From: Lithodes maja
Taxonomy: Eukaryota > Arthropoda > Malacostraca > Decapoda > Lithodidae
Length of the DNA: 64,000 nucleotides
Direction of reading: 5' to 3'
Assembly: GCA_037953745.1 (NCBI GenBank)
Contig: JBAKBP010001388.1
Location: 62,001-126,000 of the forward strand
The notes beneath the pieces are model-generated. The model ran no database searches. It was given only the letters and a program-made list of their open reading frames with translations, and was not told the DNA's origin. A program made the translations under genes and the position numbers. Positions 50,640 through 61,017 of this stretch are shown piece after piece; position 1 is the stretch's first letter; each line of letters opens with the position of its first letter.

Positions 50640-51180
50640 ACTCTCTCCCCCCCCCTTCCCGCGCAAATGTCACACTATAACTGACATTGGCGGGAATTGT
50701 AGCCTCCCCCACCTCCCCGCGAAGTCACATTTCTTTCTTTCTCTCTCTCTCTAGGGCGCGGAAAGTCACATGGCGGGAAGGTGAATAATTTCATTACCGG
50801 ACAATAAGAATACCAAAGATATAAAGGATATAAAGTAGAGAGGGATGAATGAAAACAGTAGGGAGGTGAGAAATGGAAGAAAAATGGGAATAGTAAGGAG
50901 GGAAGATGAGGAAGGTACTTAGAATAAAGATGGTGGAATAACGGGAAGGGAAATAAAGGCGGGAGTGTGGACGAAGAGATTAGGTTGGTAATTCATGACA
51001 GAGCAGGAAATTAAAGGCAGACAATAAAGATGGTGGAATAAGAGTGGAAAATAAATTTAAAAAAAAGGCGGGAGTGTGGAGGAAGGAATGAGGATGTATT
51101 AAAGGTATGATCAATTTGGTTTTATGTATTCATAAATGTATAATGACCGTATTTTAGCTGATAATTATTATAAATATTGA
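50640..51180. other. CpG-containing and A/G-rich unassigned DNA
   Basis: 50640-50790 has several CGCG/GGCGGGAA motifs, including repeated tggcgggaa. 50820-51110 is A/G-rich. No gene recognised. Confidence 0.35.
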
Positions 51181-51650
51181 CGGCCACAGCTCCAACTTCC
51201 TTATAGGACTAGGCCTAGACCAAAACTCGTGGGCAATTAGAATGGAAGACATGAAGCAAGTAAATAATATGAATAGGCTATTATTACAATCACCACCACC
51301 GTTCCACAATGTGCGTGTATGTAAGCCTATGTGTGTGTGTGTAAGCGTGCGAGTAAGAATGTGTATGTTTGTGTAAACAATCTTGTGTAAAAGCGGGCGT
51401 GTGTATGCGTGTGCAGGCTATAGGCCTATAAGCTTGCGAGTGTAAGCATGTGCATGTTCGTGTATGTAATCGTGTGTAAAAGCGCGCGTGTGTAGGCTAT
51501 AGCCTACGCCTATAAGCTTGTGTGTAAGCATGTGCATGTCTGTGTAAGCAATTGTGTGTAAAAGCGCGCGTGTAAGTAAGCATGTGTGTATGCATATGTA
51601 AGCGTGTGCATGTGAGCAAACGTGTATGTTTAGGCTATAAGCATGTCTAA
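51181..51650. repeat. FB-D scrap and GT-rich degenerate repeat
   Basis: 51170-51245 has agctccaacttccttatagg as in FB-D. 51305-51650 is a degenerate gtgtgtaagcgtg / aaagcgcgcgtgtgtaggct repeat. Confidence 0.6.
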
Positions 51651-51692
51651 GTGTTTAGCATGTAAACATTAAATCAAATGCACTATACTCAC

Positions 51693-51764
51693 CAAGATAT
51701 TATTCTGGTGACAGGTGGTACCCCCTGGGACCTGCACCGAGGCTAGATGCTGGAGACTGGAAAT
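51693..51764 (-). other. Candidate exon 2, 72 nt, with in-phase stop
   Basis: Acceptor attttgcttgtttttcag and donor ATCTTG|GTGAGTATAG. Following exon 1 it reads (G)AT = Asp then FQSPASSLGAGPRGYHLSPE and TAA, seven bases before the donor. Inclusion would give a 44-residue product; skipping would allow the longer isoform. The intron before it is 158 bp. Confidence 0.45.
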
Positions 51765-51922
51765 CTGAAAAACAAGCAAAATTATGTAGTTGTAGACATT
51801 AAAAAACATATGTACACGTTCATAATTACTTACAACACCCAATTACATCACAAAAATCAATAAATATATGGTATAATGGTAAAACAACGCGATTATATGG
51901 AGAACAGAGACGAACACCTTAC

Positions 51923-51992
51923 CTTGGCGGGCGCTTATCTCCGACTGACTGAGCGTGTGAGCGACAGCATCGCCCGCGGCTTGGTCTCCCAT
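51923..51992 (-). CDS. Candidate first coding exon of a host gene
   Basis: CpG-rich exon with ATG at 51992 (MGDQAAGDAVAHTLSQSEIS then ARQ) ending CGCCAAG|GTAAGGTG, a good donor in phase 1. The trailing G plus AT at the start of four downstream candidate exons makes Asp. The 5' UTR probably extends to about 52010. The local CpG density differs from the surrounding AT-rich DNA, as for a promoter-proximal exon. No homology recognised; could be a small-protein gene or the start of a non-coding RNA. Confidence 0.45.
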
Positions 51993-52019
51993 CAAAGGAG
52001 AGACCGCGGAACAATACAC

Positions 52020-52654
52020 AAAATGAATTCCCTCTTTTTTTTTTAAATTTTCTCTTCACAAACTAATTTACCAAGTACTCTAAAATCACAAACACAATAC
52101 ATAACAATTCCTGAACATGTTCCATGCTAATTTGGGTAGGTTTGATAGACTATAGCTCTGAACATATGCGTAGAAAATGGAATAGCTCAAGACCCGCGAA
52201 TTTGAGGCGGGAAAAAAATGGAGGGAAATTAAATGAAGCCCTGCACAAAGGCGTCTCGAGTTAGCTCAAAAGGGAAGGGGAAGATAAATTTGGAGGGATG
52301 GGGAGAAATACAGGAAGGGGGGGTTCATAAAAGGCAGGCAGGCAAGAAGGAAGGATACAATTTGGGACGGGTCAGCCAGGGAATAATAGGTGTGGATACC
52401 AGGCATACAAGATGGGCAGGCAGTAACATAGGTATAGGCAATAAGATGGCAGGCAGATAGGAAAATGACATTGCATTAACCCAATGTAATCCAAGGGTGT
52501 CTTATTTTCTTTGTGTTTAACCCCCCCTGATTCACCCTAGAAGTCGTTTCATCCCATTAGTGTGCCGGTCATGAGAGGCTTCACCCCATTCAGGTGTTGA
52601 TTATATCCTGTGTTTAGCTCAGGAGGCAAACTACACATAAACGTCTCAAAAATT
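52020..52654. other. Unassigned; upstream region of the minus-strand gene
   Basis: No repeat family recognised except ggtcagccagggaataatag (FB-C-like, near 52370). A promoter for the 51992 exon would lie here, but no unambiguous core element is visible. Confidence 0.35.
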
Positions 52655-52658
52655 TTAA

Positions 52659-53015
52659 GGGAGCCCACCTCGCTTTTTGTTCTTTCTCTCCTTCTCTCTT
52701 TGGCTTTTATCCATTCGTCCCCATTCACCCTACTGTTTTAAGACGTTTACCCCCATCCAGGTGTCAATATTTTCCTGGCGAGCGGTAGCGAGCCACCATA
52801 TATATATTTTTGTTTTGACAGCAAGATAAATTTGTGTCTCCGGCGAAGCCGGATTTATCCATACAATGCTGGCTCACTATCGCTCGCCAGGAAAAAATCG
52901 ACACCTGGATGGGGATAAACGTCTTAAAACAGTTGGCTGAATGGGGCCGAAAGGATACAAGCCAGGGAAAGAGAGAAAAGGAGAGAAAGATATAACAAAA
53001 AAACGGTGACCCCTC
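52659..53015. mobile_element. FB-A2 fold-back element flanked by TTAA
   Basis: TTAA at 52655-52658 and 53016-53019. Termini GGGAGCCCACCTCG and, reversed, GAGGGGTCACCG. Arms: tatccattcgtccccattca ... tggcgagcggtagcgagcc against ggctcactatcgctcgccag ... aatggggccgaaaggataca. Loop of about 60 bp with tccggcgaagccgga. No ORF. Confidence 0.8.
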
Positions 53016-53030
53016 TTAAACACAATCATA

Positions 53031-53379
53031 ACCCTCAAGGCAGGGATCTGCCTTGTGTGGGCCGATCGGCTTTTTGCACTCCCATTTTCTTATAAGAACA
53101 TAAGAAAATGGGAGTCTGCAGAAAGCCGATTGGCCTACACAAGGCAGATCCTTGTCACACCCGACCCTAATTATAAGCCCAGCTTAAAAACACCATTTGG
53201 ACTGACCTCACCGAAACGGTCAGAGGTCAGAAAAACGGGGGTCTGCAGAGCCCCACACCTGACAGATCCCCCTCACACCCAACCCATCTCCATATGCCTA
53301 TCTAATTTGATCTTAAAGCTCCCTATCGTTCTTGATCCCACTATAGCACTTAGCAGCCTATTCCACCTATCCACAACCT
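53031..53379. mobile_element. Two CR1-A 3' ends tail to tail
   Basis: A plus-strand 3' end (53031-53092: gggatctgccttgtgtgggc ... cccattttcttat) meets a minus-strand 3' end (53093-53379: aagaacataagaaaatggga ... cctattccacctatccacaa). The junction ttcttataagaa is palindromic. The minus copy includes the last part of ORF2 (about 53320-53379). Confidence 0.8.
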
Positions 53380-53382
53380 CTT

Positions 53383-53600
53383 CTGTACCGGTAAGATCTT
53401 GTCATTATATTCTGACAGTTAACTATCAGACGGTTTTATTCAGTTTTCGGAAGGACGTCTACCCATTGAAAGACTACAGACTGTCTCGATTAATCCTTTT
53501 TAGATAGCCAGCCTACCACACATCCTACATAAGCTTTATAAAATCGTCTAAATGCAGCTGAAATTAAATATAAAACACTTCGCCGGTACAGGAAGGGGTA
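53383..53600. mobile_element. TTAA-1 element
   Basis: CCTCTTCTGTACCGGTAAG at the left and CGCCGGTACAGGAAGGGG at the right. TTAA is not preserved (ggggtaatg). Interior tatcagacggttttattcag ... ataaaatcgtctaaatgcag. Confidence 0.7.
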
Positions 53601-53640
53601 ATGAAAAGAAACAAAAAAATACGTCGGATGAGCTAGTTAA

Positions 53641-54006
53641 GGGGGGTCACCGTTTTTTTGTAATCTTTCTCTCCTTTTCTCGCTTTCCCTGGCTTGTATC
53701 CATTCGGACCCATTCAGCCAACTGTTTTAAGACGTTTATCCCTATCCAGGTGTCGATATTTTCCTGGCGAGCGATATCGAGCCAGCATAGTATGGAGAAA
53801 TCCGGCTTCGCCGGAGATATTATTCTATCGAAAAATGTAGCCTACAAATTTAGCTTGCTATCAAAACAAAAATATATACTGTATATGCTGACTAATATTG
53901 ACACCTGGATGGGGGTAAACGTCTTAAAACAGTAGGCTGAATGGGGCCGAATGGATACAAGCCAAAGAGAGAGGGAGAGAAAGAGGAAAAAAGGGAGGTG
54001 GGCTCC
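53641..54006. mobile_element. FB-A2 fold-back element flanked by TTAA
   Basis: TTAA at 53637-53640 and 54007-54010; termini GGGGGGTCACCG and, reversed, GGGAGCCCACC. Same organisation as 52659-53015, 366 bp. Confidence 0.8.
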
Positions 54007-54019
54007 CTTAACACTATAC

Positions 54020-54150
54020 ACTGTTCCAAATAAGTAGGCTATAACTCTTGAACATTAACCTCTATATCTCACAAACCACTGCAGTAATCCAGCTAATATT
54101 TCTACCATTTGGGAAGGGTCAGCCAGGGAATAGGTTTGGATATTTGCAGC
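54020..54150. repeat. FB-C scrap
   Basis: ttccaaataagtaggctata, acctctatatctcacaaacc and gggaagggtcagccagggaa match pieces of FB-C at 5660-5720 and 63050-63140. Confidence 0.45.
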
Positions 54151-54155
54151 CCATT

Positions 54156-55200
54156 TGCTTAAGGGGACATGGGCCGGTTTTCTGGACCACTTTCTCCCTC
54201 ATGTTTAGCCCCATTAGTTTTCAGACGTTAAGATGTTTGTCCCATTAGTTAGTCGATTTTAAGACCTTTCGCCCCATTTCTTCGTCAATATTTAGACCTT
54301 TCGTGCTATTTAGGTGTCGATTTTTTTCCCTGGCGAACGATAGTGAGCCTGTAATGTTGGAAGAACCGATCTTGGCCTGGACATTTTTCTACCGAAAAAT
54401 GTACAACTTAATCTAGAAGGGGGAGCTAATGGGTTTTTTTTTTTTTTTTTAATGTGATGGAGGTCTAGGGAGGAAACTAGAAACATACTGAATACTGAAT
54501 TAGAGGTTAGAGTTGACCATTTGTGGGCCATCTACTTGGAACAGGCAATGGCTCATGTTCCACCTCTGGTTATCATTAGACCATTTGATACAACTTAAAG
54601 GGGGTGGTGACCTGCTATTTTTTACCAAGTCTCTTTCTCTGGCTTGTATCCATTCGGTCCCATTCAGCCTACTGTTTTGAGACGTTTATCCCCATCCAGG
54701 TATCGATTTATTCCTGGCGAGCGATAGCGAGCCAGCATTGTATGGAGAAATCCGGCCTCAGAGACATTTTTACATGGAAAAATTTACAATATTTGGCCTG
54801 CTGTCAATTTGTTTTTTTTTACAAATATGCTGCCTCCCTACCGTTCGCCAGGTTTCTACTTGAGGCATTTTTTGCTGGACCCCTTTCTCCCTCATGTTTA
54901 GCCCCATTGCTTTTGAGATTTTAAGACGTTCGCCCTAGTAGTTTTGACATTTTAAGACATTTTGCCCCATTTCTGTCAATTTTAAGACCTTTCGTGCCGT
55001 TAAGGTGTCGATTTTTTCCTGGCGAGCGATAGCGAGCCTGTAATTTATGAGCAACCGGCCTCCGGCCGGGAAATTTTTCTACCGAAAAATGTAAAAATTT
55101 ATCTTGAAAGGGGGTCTAGGGGGGTGTAATTTTAAGCTTGATGAAAACGTAGGGAACAAACTAAATACCTCCCCTTAAAGAAGTAGCCTACCCTAAATTA
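54156..55200 (+). repeat. Three consecutive FB-A left arms
   Basis: Arms start near 54156, 54596 and 54870, each running through four related segments (agccccattagtttt / cgttcgccccattagt / cctttcgccccatttc / tcgtgccatttaggtg) to the hallmark GCGAGCGATAGCGAGC at about 54338 (diverged), 54721 and 55023, then ccggcc-rich and ctaccgaaaaatgtac parts. The second is the A2 type. Confidence 0.7.
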
Positions 55201-55240
55201 GATACACCGGTACCATAGTAGGCTACCTCTAAAGTTCTAC

Positions 55241-55477
55241 CTCGTGTTTAGCCCCATTAGTTTTGAAAAAAGTTGACGTTCGGCCCATTAGTTTGACGAT
55301 TTTAACACCTTTCGCCCCATTTCGTCTCTCTCTCTCTCTCTCTCTCAGGCGGCAAAATTTGGGCGCGAAAGCGGTGAAACTTCTAGAAATAATGTCACAC
55401 GTTTCCCGCCCAATCCTATTTTCTGATTAATTTAAAATATAATTGATTAGGCCTATAGACACTGGTAGAAACAAATG

Positions 55478-55525
<48 letters not shown>

Positions 55526-55545
55526 GAGAGAGATCCAAGGTCAAG
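55241..55545. repeat. FB-A fragment, (TC)n and (GA)n
   Basis: 55241-55322 repeats the FB-A left-arm start; (TC)n 55323-55345; (GA)n 55481-55532. Confidence 0.65.
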
Positions 55546-55672
55546 TCATGTTCAAACCTCCTTCCCTCCGTCTATCGTCTAACGGTAGCCAGAATACAAA
55601 GCAAAAGGCGCCAAAAATTCTCTCTCTCTCACTACGTTGGCGGTTACTCAGTTCACTTTGATTAACACTTAA

Positions 55673-55880
55673 CCCCTTCTTTACCGGCGACGTCTCTTCA
55701 AGTTGATGTTAGCTATATTTAGACGAGTTATTGCAGTTTAGGAAGGATCTGTGGTAGCAAAAAGGGTTAAGTCGGATACTTCGAAGCCTCTGAATTGCTG
55801 GAGGCTCTTTTTAAACTGAATAAAATCGTCTATAAATATCCAGAATAAAGTTAAAAACACGTCGGCGGTACAGAAGGGGT
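55673..55880. mobile_element. TTAA-1 element
   Basis: TTAA|CCCCTTCTTTACCGGCGACG at the left (TTAA 55669-55672) and CGGCGGTACAGAAGGGG at the right, then TTAC. A second partial right end (ggcggtacagaagggttta) follows at about 55890. Confidence 0.75.
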
Positions 55881-55949
55881 TACTACAATGGCGGTACAGA
55901 AGGGTTTACTACAATGGCGTTTTATTGTAATCTAGTTGCCAATAGGTTT

Positions 55950-56605
55950 TACTGGGGAGGTTTTTTGTTTGTTTCCTAGATATCCATCAAGCATTACAAA
56001 AATAACCTAAGCAACTCTCTTGGAGCTAAATATGTACATTTGTCGGTAGAAAAATTTCCCAGTCAAAGCACAGTTCCTCCTAAATAACAGGCTCGCTATC
56101 GCTCGCCAGGAAATAATGATAACAATCGCATAAATGGCACAAAAGTTCTCAATATGGACAGATGGGGCGAAAGGTCTTAAAGTCGCCAGACTAATGGGGC
56201 GAACTTCTCACAATCTCAAAACGAATGGAGCTAAACATGAGGGAGAAAGGGGGTCTAGAAATAAACCTCAAGTGTAAACCTCTTAAGGGGAGATTTCCAC
56301 TTGAGGGAATTTTTACTGAACTCCTTTCTCATTCAAGTTTAGCCCCATTGATTTTGAGATTTTAAGACGTTCGGCCCATTAGTTAGGCGATTTTAAGACC
56401 TTTCGCCCCATTTCCTTGTCAATATTAAGGTTTTTCGTGTCATTTGGGTGTTGATTTTTGTTTCCTGGCGAGCGATAGCGAGCCTGTTAATTAAGAGGAA
56501 CCTTGGGCCGAAATATTTTCTATCGAAAAATGTACACATTGATCTTGGAGGAAGGTGTTAAGGGGGTGTCTTGTTAGCTTGATGGAGGTCTAAGGAGTAA
56601 GCTAA
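55950..56605. repeat. FB-A right arm then FB-A left arm
   Basis: 55960-56265 is a right arm (ggctcgctatcgctcgccag at 56092) and 56290-56605 a left arm (tggcgagcgatagcgagcct at 56465). Between them cctcaagtg ... cttaagggg ... cacttgagg is a palindrome at the shared outer ends (56265-56312). Confidence 0.7.
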
Positions 56606-56607
56606 CA

Positions 56608-59600
56608 AACAAATGAAATAATACACAGCCTAGGCCCTATACCCTATATGAAATAATACACAGCCTAGGCCCTATAGCCTATATGAAATAATACACAGCC
56701 TAGGCCCTATAGCCTATATGAAATAATACACAGCCTAGGCCCTATAGCCTATATGAAATAATACACAGCCTAGGCCCTATAGCCTATATGAAATAATACA
56801 CAGCCTAGGCCCTATAGCCTATATGAAATAATACACAGCCTAGGCCCTATAGCCTATATGAAATAATACACAGCCTAGGCCCTATAGCCTATATGAAATA
56901 ATACACAGCCTAGGCCCTATAGCCTATATGAAATAATACACAGCCTAGGCCCTATAGCCTATATGGAATAATACACAGCCTAGGCCCTATAGCCTATATG
57001 AAATAATACACAGCCTAGGCCCTATAGCCTATATGGAATAATACACAGCCTAGGCCCTATAGCCTATATGAAATAATACACAGCCTAGGCCCTATAGCCT
57101 ATATGAAATAATACACAGCCTAGGCCCTATAGCCTATATGGAATAATACACAGCCTAGGCCCTATAGCCTATATGAAATAATACACAGCCTAGGCCCTAT
57201 AGCCTATATGGAATAATACACAGCCTAGGCCCTATAGCCTATATGAAATAATACACAGCCTAGGCCCTATAGCCTATATGAAATAATACACAGCCTAGGC
57301 CCTATAGCCTATATGGAATAATACACAGCCTAGGCCCTATAGCCTATATGAAATAATACACAGCCTAGGCCCTATAGCCTATATGGAATAATACACAGCC
57401 TAGGCCCTATAGCCTATATGGAATAATACACAGCCTAGGCCCTATAGCCTATATGAAATAATACACAGCCTAGGCCCTATAGCCTATATGGAATAATACA
57501 CAGCCTAGGCCCTATAGCCTATATGAAATAATACACAGCCTAGGCCCTATAGCCTATATGGAATAATACACAGCCTAGGCCCTATAGCCTATATGAAATA
57601 ATACACAGCCTAGGCCCTATAGCCTATATGGAATAATACACAGCCTAGGCCCTATAGCCTATATGAAATAATACACAGCCTAGGCCCTATAGCCTATATG
57701 GAATAATACACAGCCTAGGCCCTATAGCCTATATGAAATAATACACAGCCTAGGCCCTATAGCCTATATGGAATAATACACAGCCTAGGCCCTATAGCCT
57801 ATATGAAATAATACACAGCCTAGGCCCTATAGCCTATATGAAATAATACACAGCCTAGGCCCTATAGCCTATATGGAATAATACACAGCCTAGGCCCTAT
57901 AGCCTATATGAAATAATACACAGCCTAGGCCCTATAGCCTATATGGAAATAATACACAGCCTAGGCCCTATAGCCTATATGAAATAATACACAGCCTAGG
58001 CCCTATAGCCTATATGAAATAATACACAGCCTAGGCCCTATAGCCTATATGGAATAATACACAGCCTAGGCCCTATAGCCTATATGAAATAATACACAGC
58101 CTAGGCCCTATAGCCTATATGGAATAATACACAGCCTAGGCCCTATAGCCTATATGAAATAATACACAGCCTAGGCCCTATAGCCTATATGGAATAATAC
58201 ACAGCCTAGGCCCTATAGCCTATATGAAATAATACACAGCCTAGGCCCTATAGCCTATATGAAATAATACACAGCCTAGGCCCTATAGCCTATATGGAAT
58301 AATACACAGCCTAGGCCCTATAGCCTATATGAAATAATACACAGCCTAGGCCCTATAGCCTATATGGAATAATACACAGCCTAGGCCCTATAGCCTATAT
58401 GAAATAATACACAGCCTAGGCCCTATAGCCTATATGAAATAATACACAGCCTAGGCCCTATAGCCTATATGGAATAATACACAGCCTAGGCCCTATAGCC
58501 TATATGGAAATAATACACAGCCTAGGCCCTATAGCCTATATGGAATAATACACAGCCTAGGCCCTATAGCCTATATGGAATAATACACAGCCTAGGCCCT
58601 ATAGCCTATATGAAATAATACACAGCCTAGGCCCTATAGCCTATATGGAATAATACACAGCCTAGGCCCTATAGCCTATATGAAATAATACACAGCCTAG
58701 GCCCTATAGCCTATATGGAATAATACACAGCCTAGGCCCTATAGCCTATATGAAATAATACACAGCCTAGGCCCTATAGCCTATATGGAATAATACACAG
58801 CCTAGGCCCTATAGCCTATATGAAATAATACACAGCCTAGGCCCTATAGCCTATATGGAATAATACACAGCCTAGGCCCTATAGCCTATATGGAATAATA
58901 CACAGCCTAGGCCCTATAGCCTATATGGAATAATACACAGCCTAGGCCCTATAGCCTATATGGAATAATACACAGCCTAGGCCCTATAGCCTATATGGAA
59001 TAATACACAGCCTAGGCCCTATAGCCTATATGGAAATAATACACAGCCTAGGCCCTATAGCCTATATGGAATAATACACAGCCTAGGCCCTATAGCCTAT
59101 ATGGAATAATACACAGCCTAGGCCCATATAGCCTATATGGAAATAATACATACTCCTAGTGCCTATAGCCTATATGGAATAATACTAGGCCCTATAGCCT
59201 ATATGAAATAATACACAGCCTAGGCCCTATAGCCTATATGGAATAATACACAGCCTAGGCCCTATAGCCTATATGGAATAATACACAGCCTAGGCCCTAT
59301 AGCCTATATGAAATAATACACAGCCTAGGCCCTATAGCCTATATGGAATAATACACAGCCTAGGCCCTATAGCCTATATGGAATAATACACAGCCTAGGC
59401 CCTATAGCCTATATGGAATAATACACAGCCTAGGCCCTATAGCCTATATGGAATAATACACAGCCTAGGCCCTATAGCCTATATGGAATAATACACAGCC
59501 TAGGCCCTATAGCCTATATGGAATAATACACAGCCTAGGCCCTATAGCCTATATGGAATAATACACAGCCTAGGCCCTATAGCCTATATGGAATAATACA

Positions 59601-59668
59601 CAGCCTAGGCCCTATAGCCTATATGGAATAATACACAGCCTAGGCCCTATAGCCTATATGGAATAATA
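56608..59668. repeat. 35 bp satellite array, about 87 units
   Basis: Unit: gaaataatacacagcctagg plus ccctatagcctatat. The fifth-from-start variant (gaaata or ggaata) is arranged regionally: all gaaata at the left, mixed and often alternating in the middle (a 70 bp higher-order step), nearly all ggaata at the right. Occasional 36 bp units (ggaaata) and a scrambled patch occur at about 59115-59195. Each unit contains the palindrome gcctaggc. It lies between a left FB-A arm (56290-56605) and right FB-A arms (59690-60170). Confidence 0.97.
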
Positions 59669-59689
59669 ACGCCCATTACCCCTTAAGGG

Positions 59690-60170
59690 CAGTTTTTTAG
59701 TGTTTCCTAGACGTCCATCAAGCTTGAAATTACACCCCCTTGACTCCCTTTCAAGATAAATTTGTACATTTTTCGGTAGAAAAATGTCCCGGCCGAAGGC
59801 CGATTCCTCTTAAATTACAGGCTCGCTATCGCTCGCCAGGACAAAATCGACACGTAAATGGCACGAAAGGTCTTAAAAGTGACATAAATGGGGCGAAAGT
59901 TCTTTTTAAAAAATCGGTAGAAAAATGTCCCGGCCAAATTTGTACTTTTTTCGGTAGCGGCCGGGTCCTCTTAAAATTGCAGGCTCGCTATCGCTCGCCA
60001 GGAAATAATCGACACCTAAATGGCACGAAAGGTCTTAAAATTGACAACTAAATGGGGCGAAAGGTGTTAAAATCGCCAAACTAATGGACCGAACGTCTTA
60101 TAATCTCATAACTAGTGGGGCTAAACATTAGGGAGAAGGGGGTCCAGAAAAACGGCCTGCCTCCCTTTAA
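59690..60170 (-). repeat. Two FB-A right arms
   Basis: Hallmark ggctcgctatcgctcgccag at 59820 and 59984, each followed by the four-segment series (cgacacctaaatggcacgaa ... aatggggcgaaaggt ... ggggctaaacattagggaga). The second copy has the full outer end ggtccagaaaaacggcctgc then TTAA. Confidence 0.75.
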
Positions 60171-60204
60171 GACAAACACTTCGTACCGAGTAGGCCTATT
60201 CTTT

Positions 60205-60263
<59 letters not shown>

Positions 60264-60328
60264 TACCCGGTACTCTCTCTCTCTCTCTCTCCACAAGAAT
60301 GCCTACTTAGGGGGGGGGGGGGGGGGTT
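60205..60328. repeat. (GA)n, (TC)n and G-run
   Basis: (GA)n about 60206-60259, (TC)n 60275-60291, poly-G 60311-60327. Confidence 0.9.
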
Positions 60329-60329
60329 C

Positions 60330-60735
60330 TCATTTTCTGTTGACCCCATTACATACTACCTTGTGCAGCCTTCCGCTTCGCAAAGTAGACCCTAACATAT
60401 GCTGGGAGAAAGCTTTTAGCCTGATCGCGATATTCTTTCTCGCCCTTTGTTTTCAAAAGGCCCTAAGGTCAATATAATAGTCTAATACTAGCCATAATGC
60501 TGCAATAAATGACCTGGTTTCAATAGTTCGACATGTCACCACTTTCCCGCCAAAATGTTCCCGCTTGTCATTGCAATCTATTGCTTGGTTCAGATAGGTC
60601 CTGCCTCAGCTGAATAATAGCATCTACCGTTATCTCGAAACTAATATATAAATAGTCTGGTTCACAGGATCATAAACTATAATAACTACGATACCGGTAT
60701 CCCATTAGCTAAATTAGGCAATGTTGGTTAGCTAT
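60330..60735. other. No gene recognised
   Basis: Weak TTAA-1-like arm near 60470 (tatagtctaatactagccat-like). Otherwise unassigned. Confidence 0.35.
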
Positions 60736-60739
60736 AATC

Positions 60740-60840
60740 GATTTTTGTATTGATTTCATTCCCATCACCAAACACCACCTAATGAAATTAATAAAAGCAT
60801 GTGATCCTACCTGGCTTGGAACCTGTATTAGGTACCGTAC
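60740..60840 (-). repeat. tRNA-derived SINE scrap
   Basis: Body tgatttcattcccatcacc / taatgaaattaataaaagc and a decayed B-box area match the repeat type at 46960-47065. Confidence 0.45.
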
Positions 60841-61017
60841 CTGTAACGGACTGTATAGCCTAACTCATGATAAGCAATATTCTAGGACAGCTAAGATTAT
60901 GTAAGGCGCCGATAGCCTGGTTATAACAGCTACTCCAAGTTAACCCAATCAGTATCGCTGACGTATTTTTTTAATTGATTTGAGTTACAGTTTTAGGTAT
61001 TTTATGAAGCTTAGGAA

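Noticed and set aside
52233..52460. Open frame upstream of the candidate first exon, as a divergent gene
   Set aside because: No splice signals, no recognisable motif, and composition like the surrounding A/G-rich DNA.
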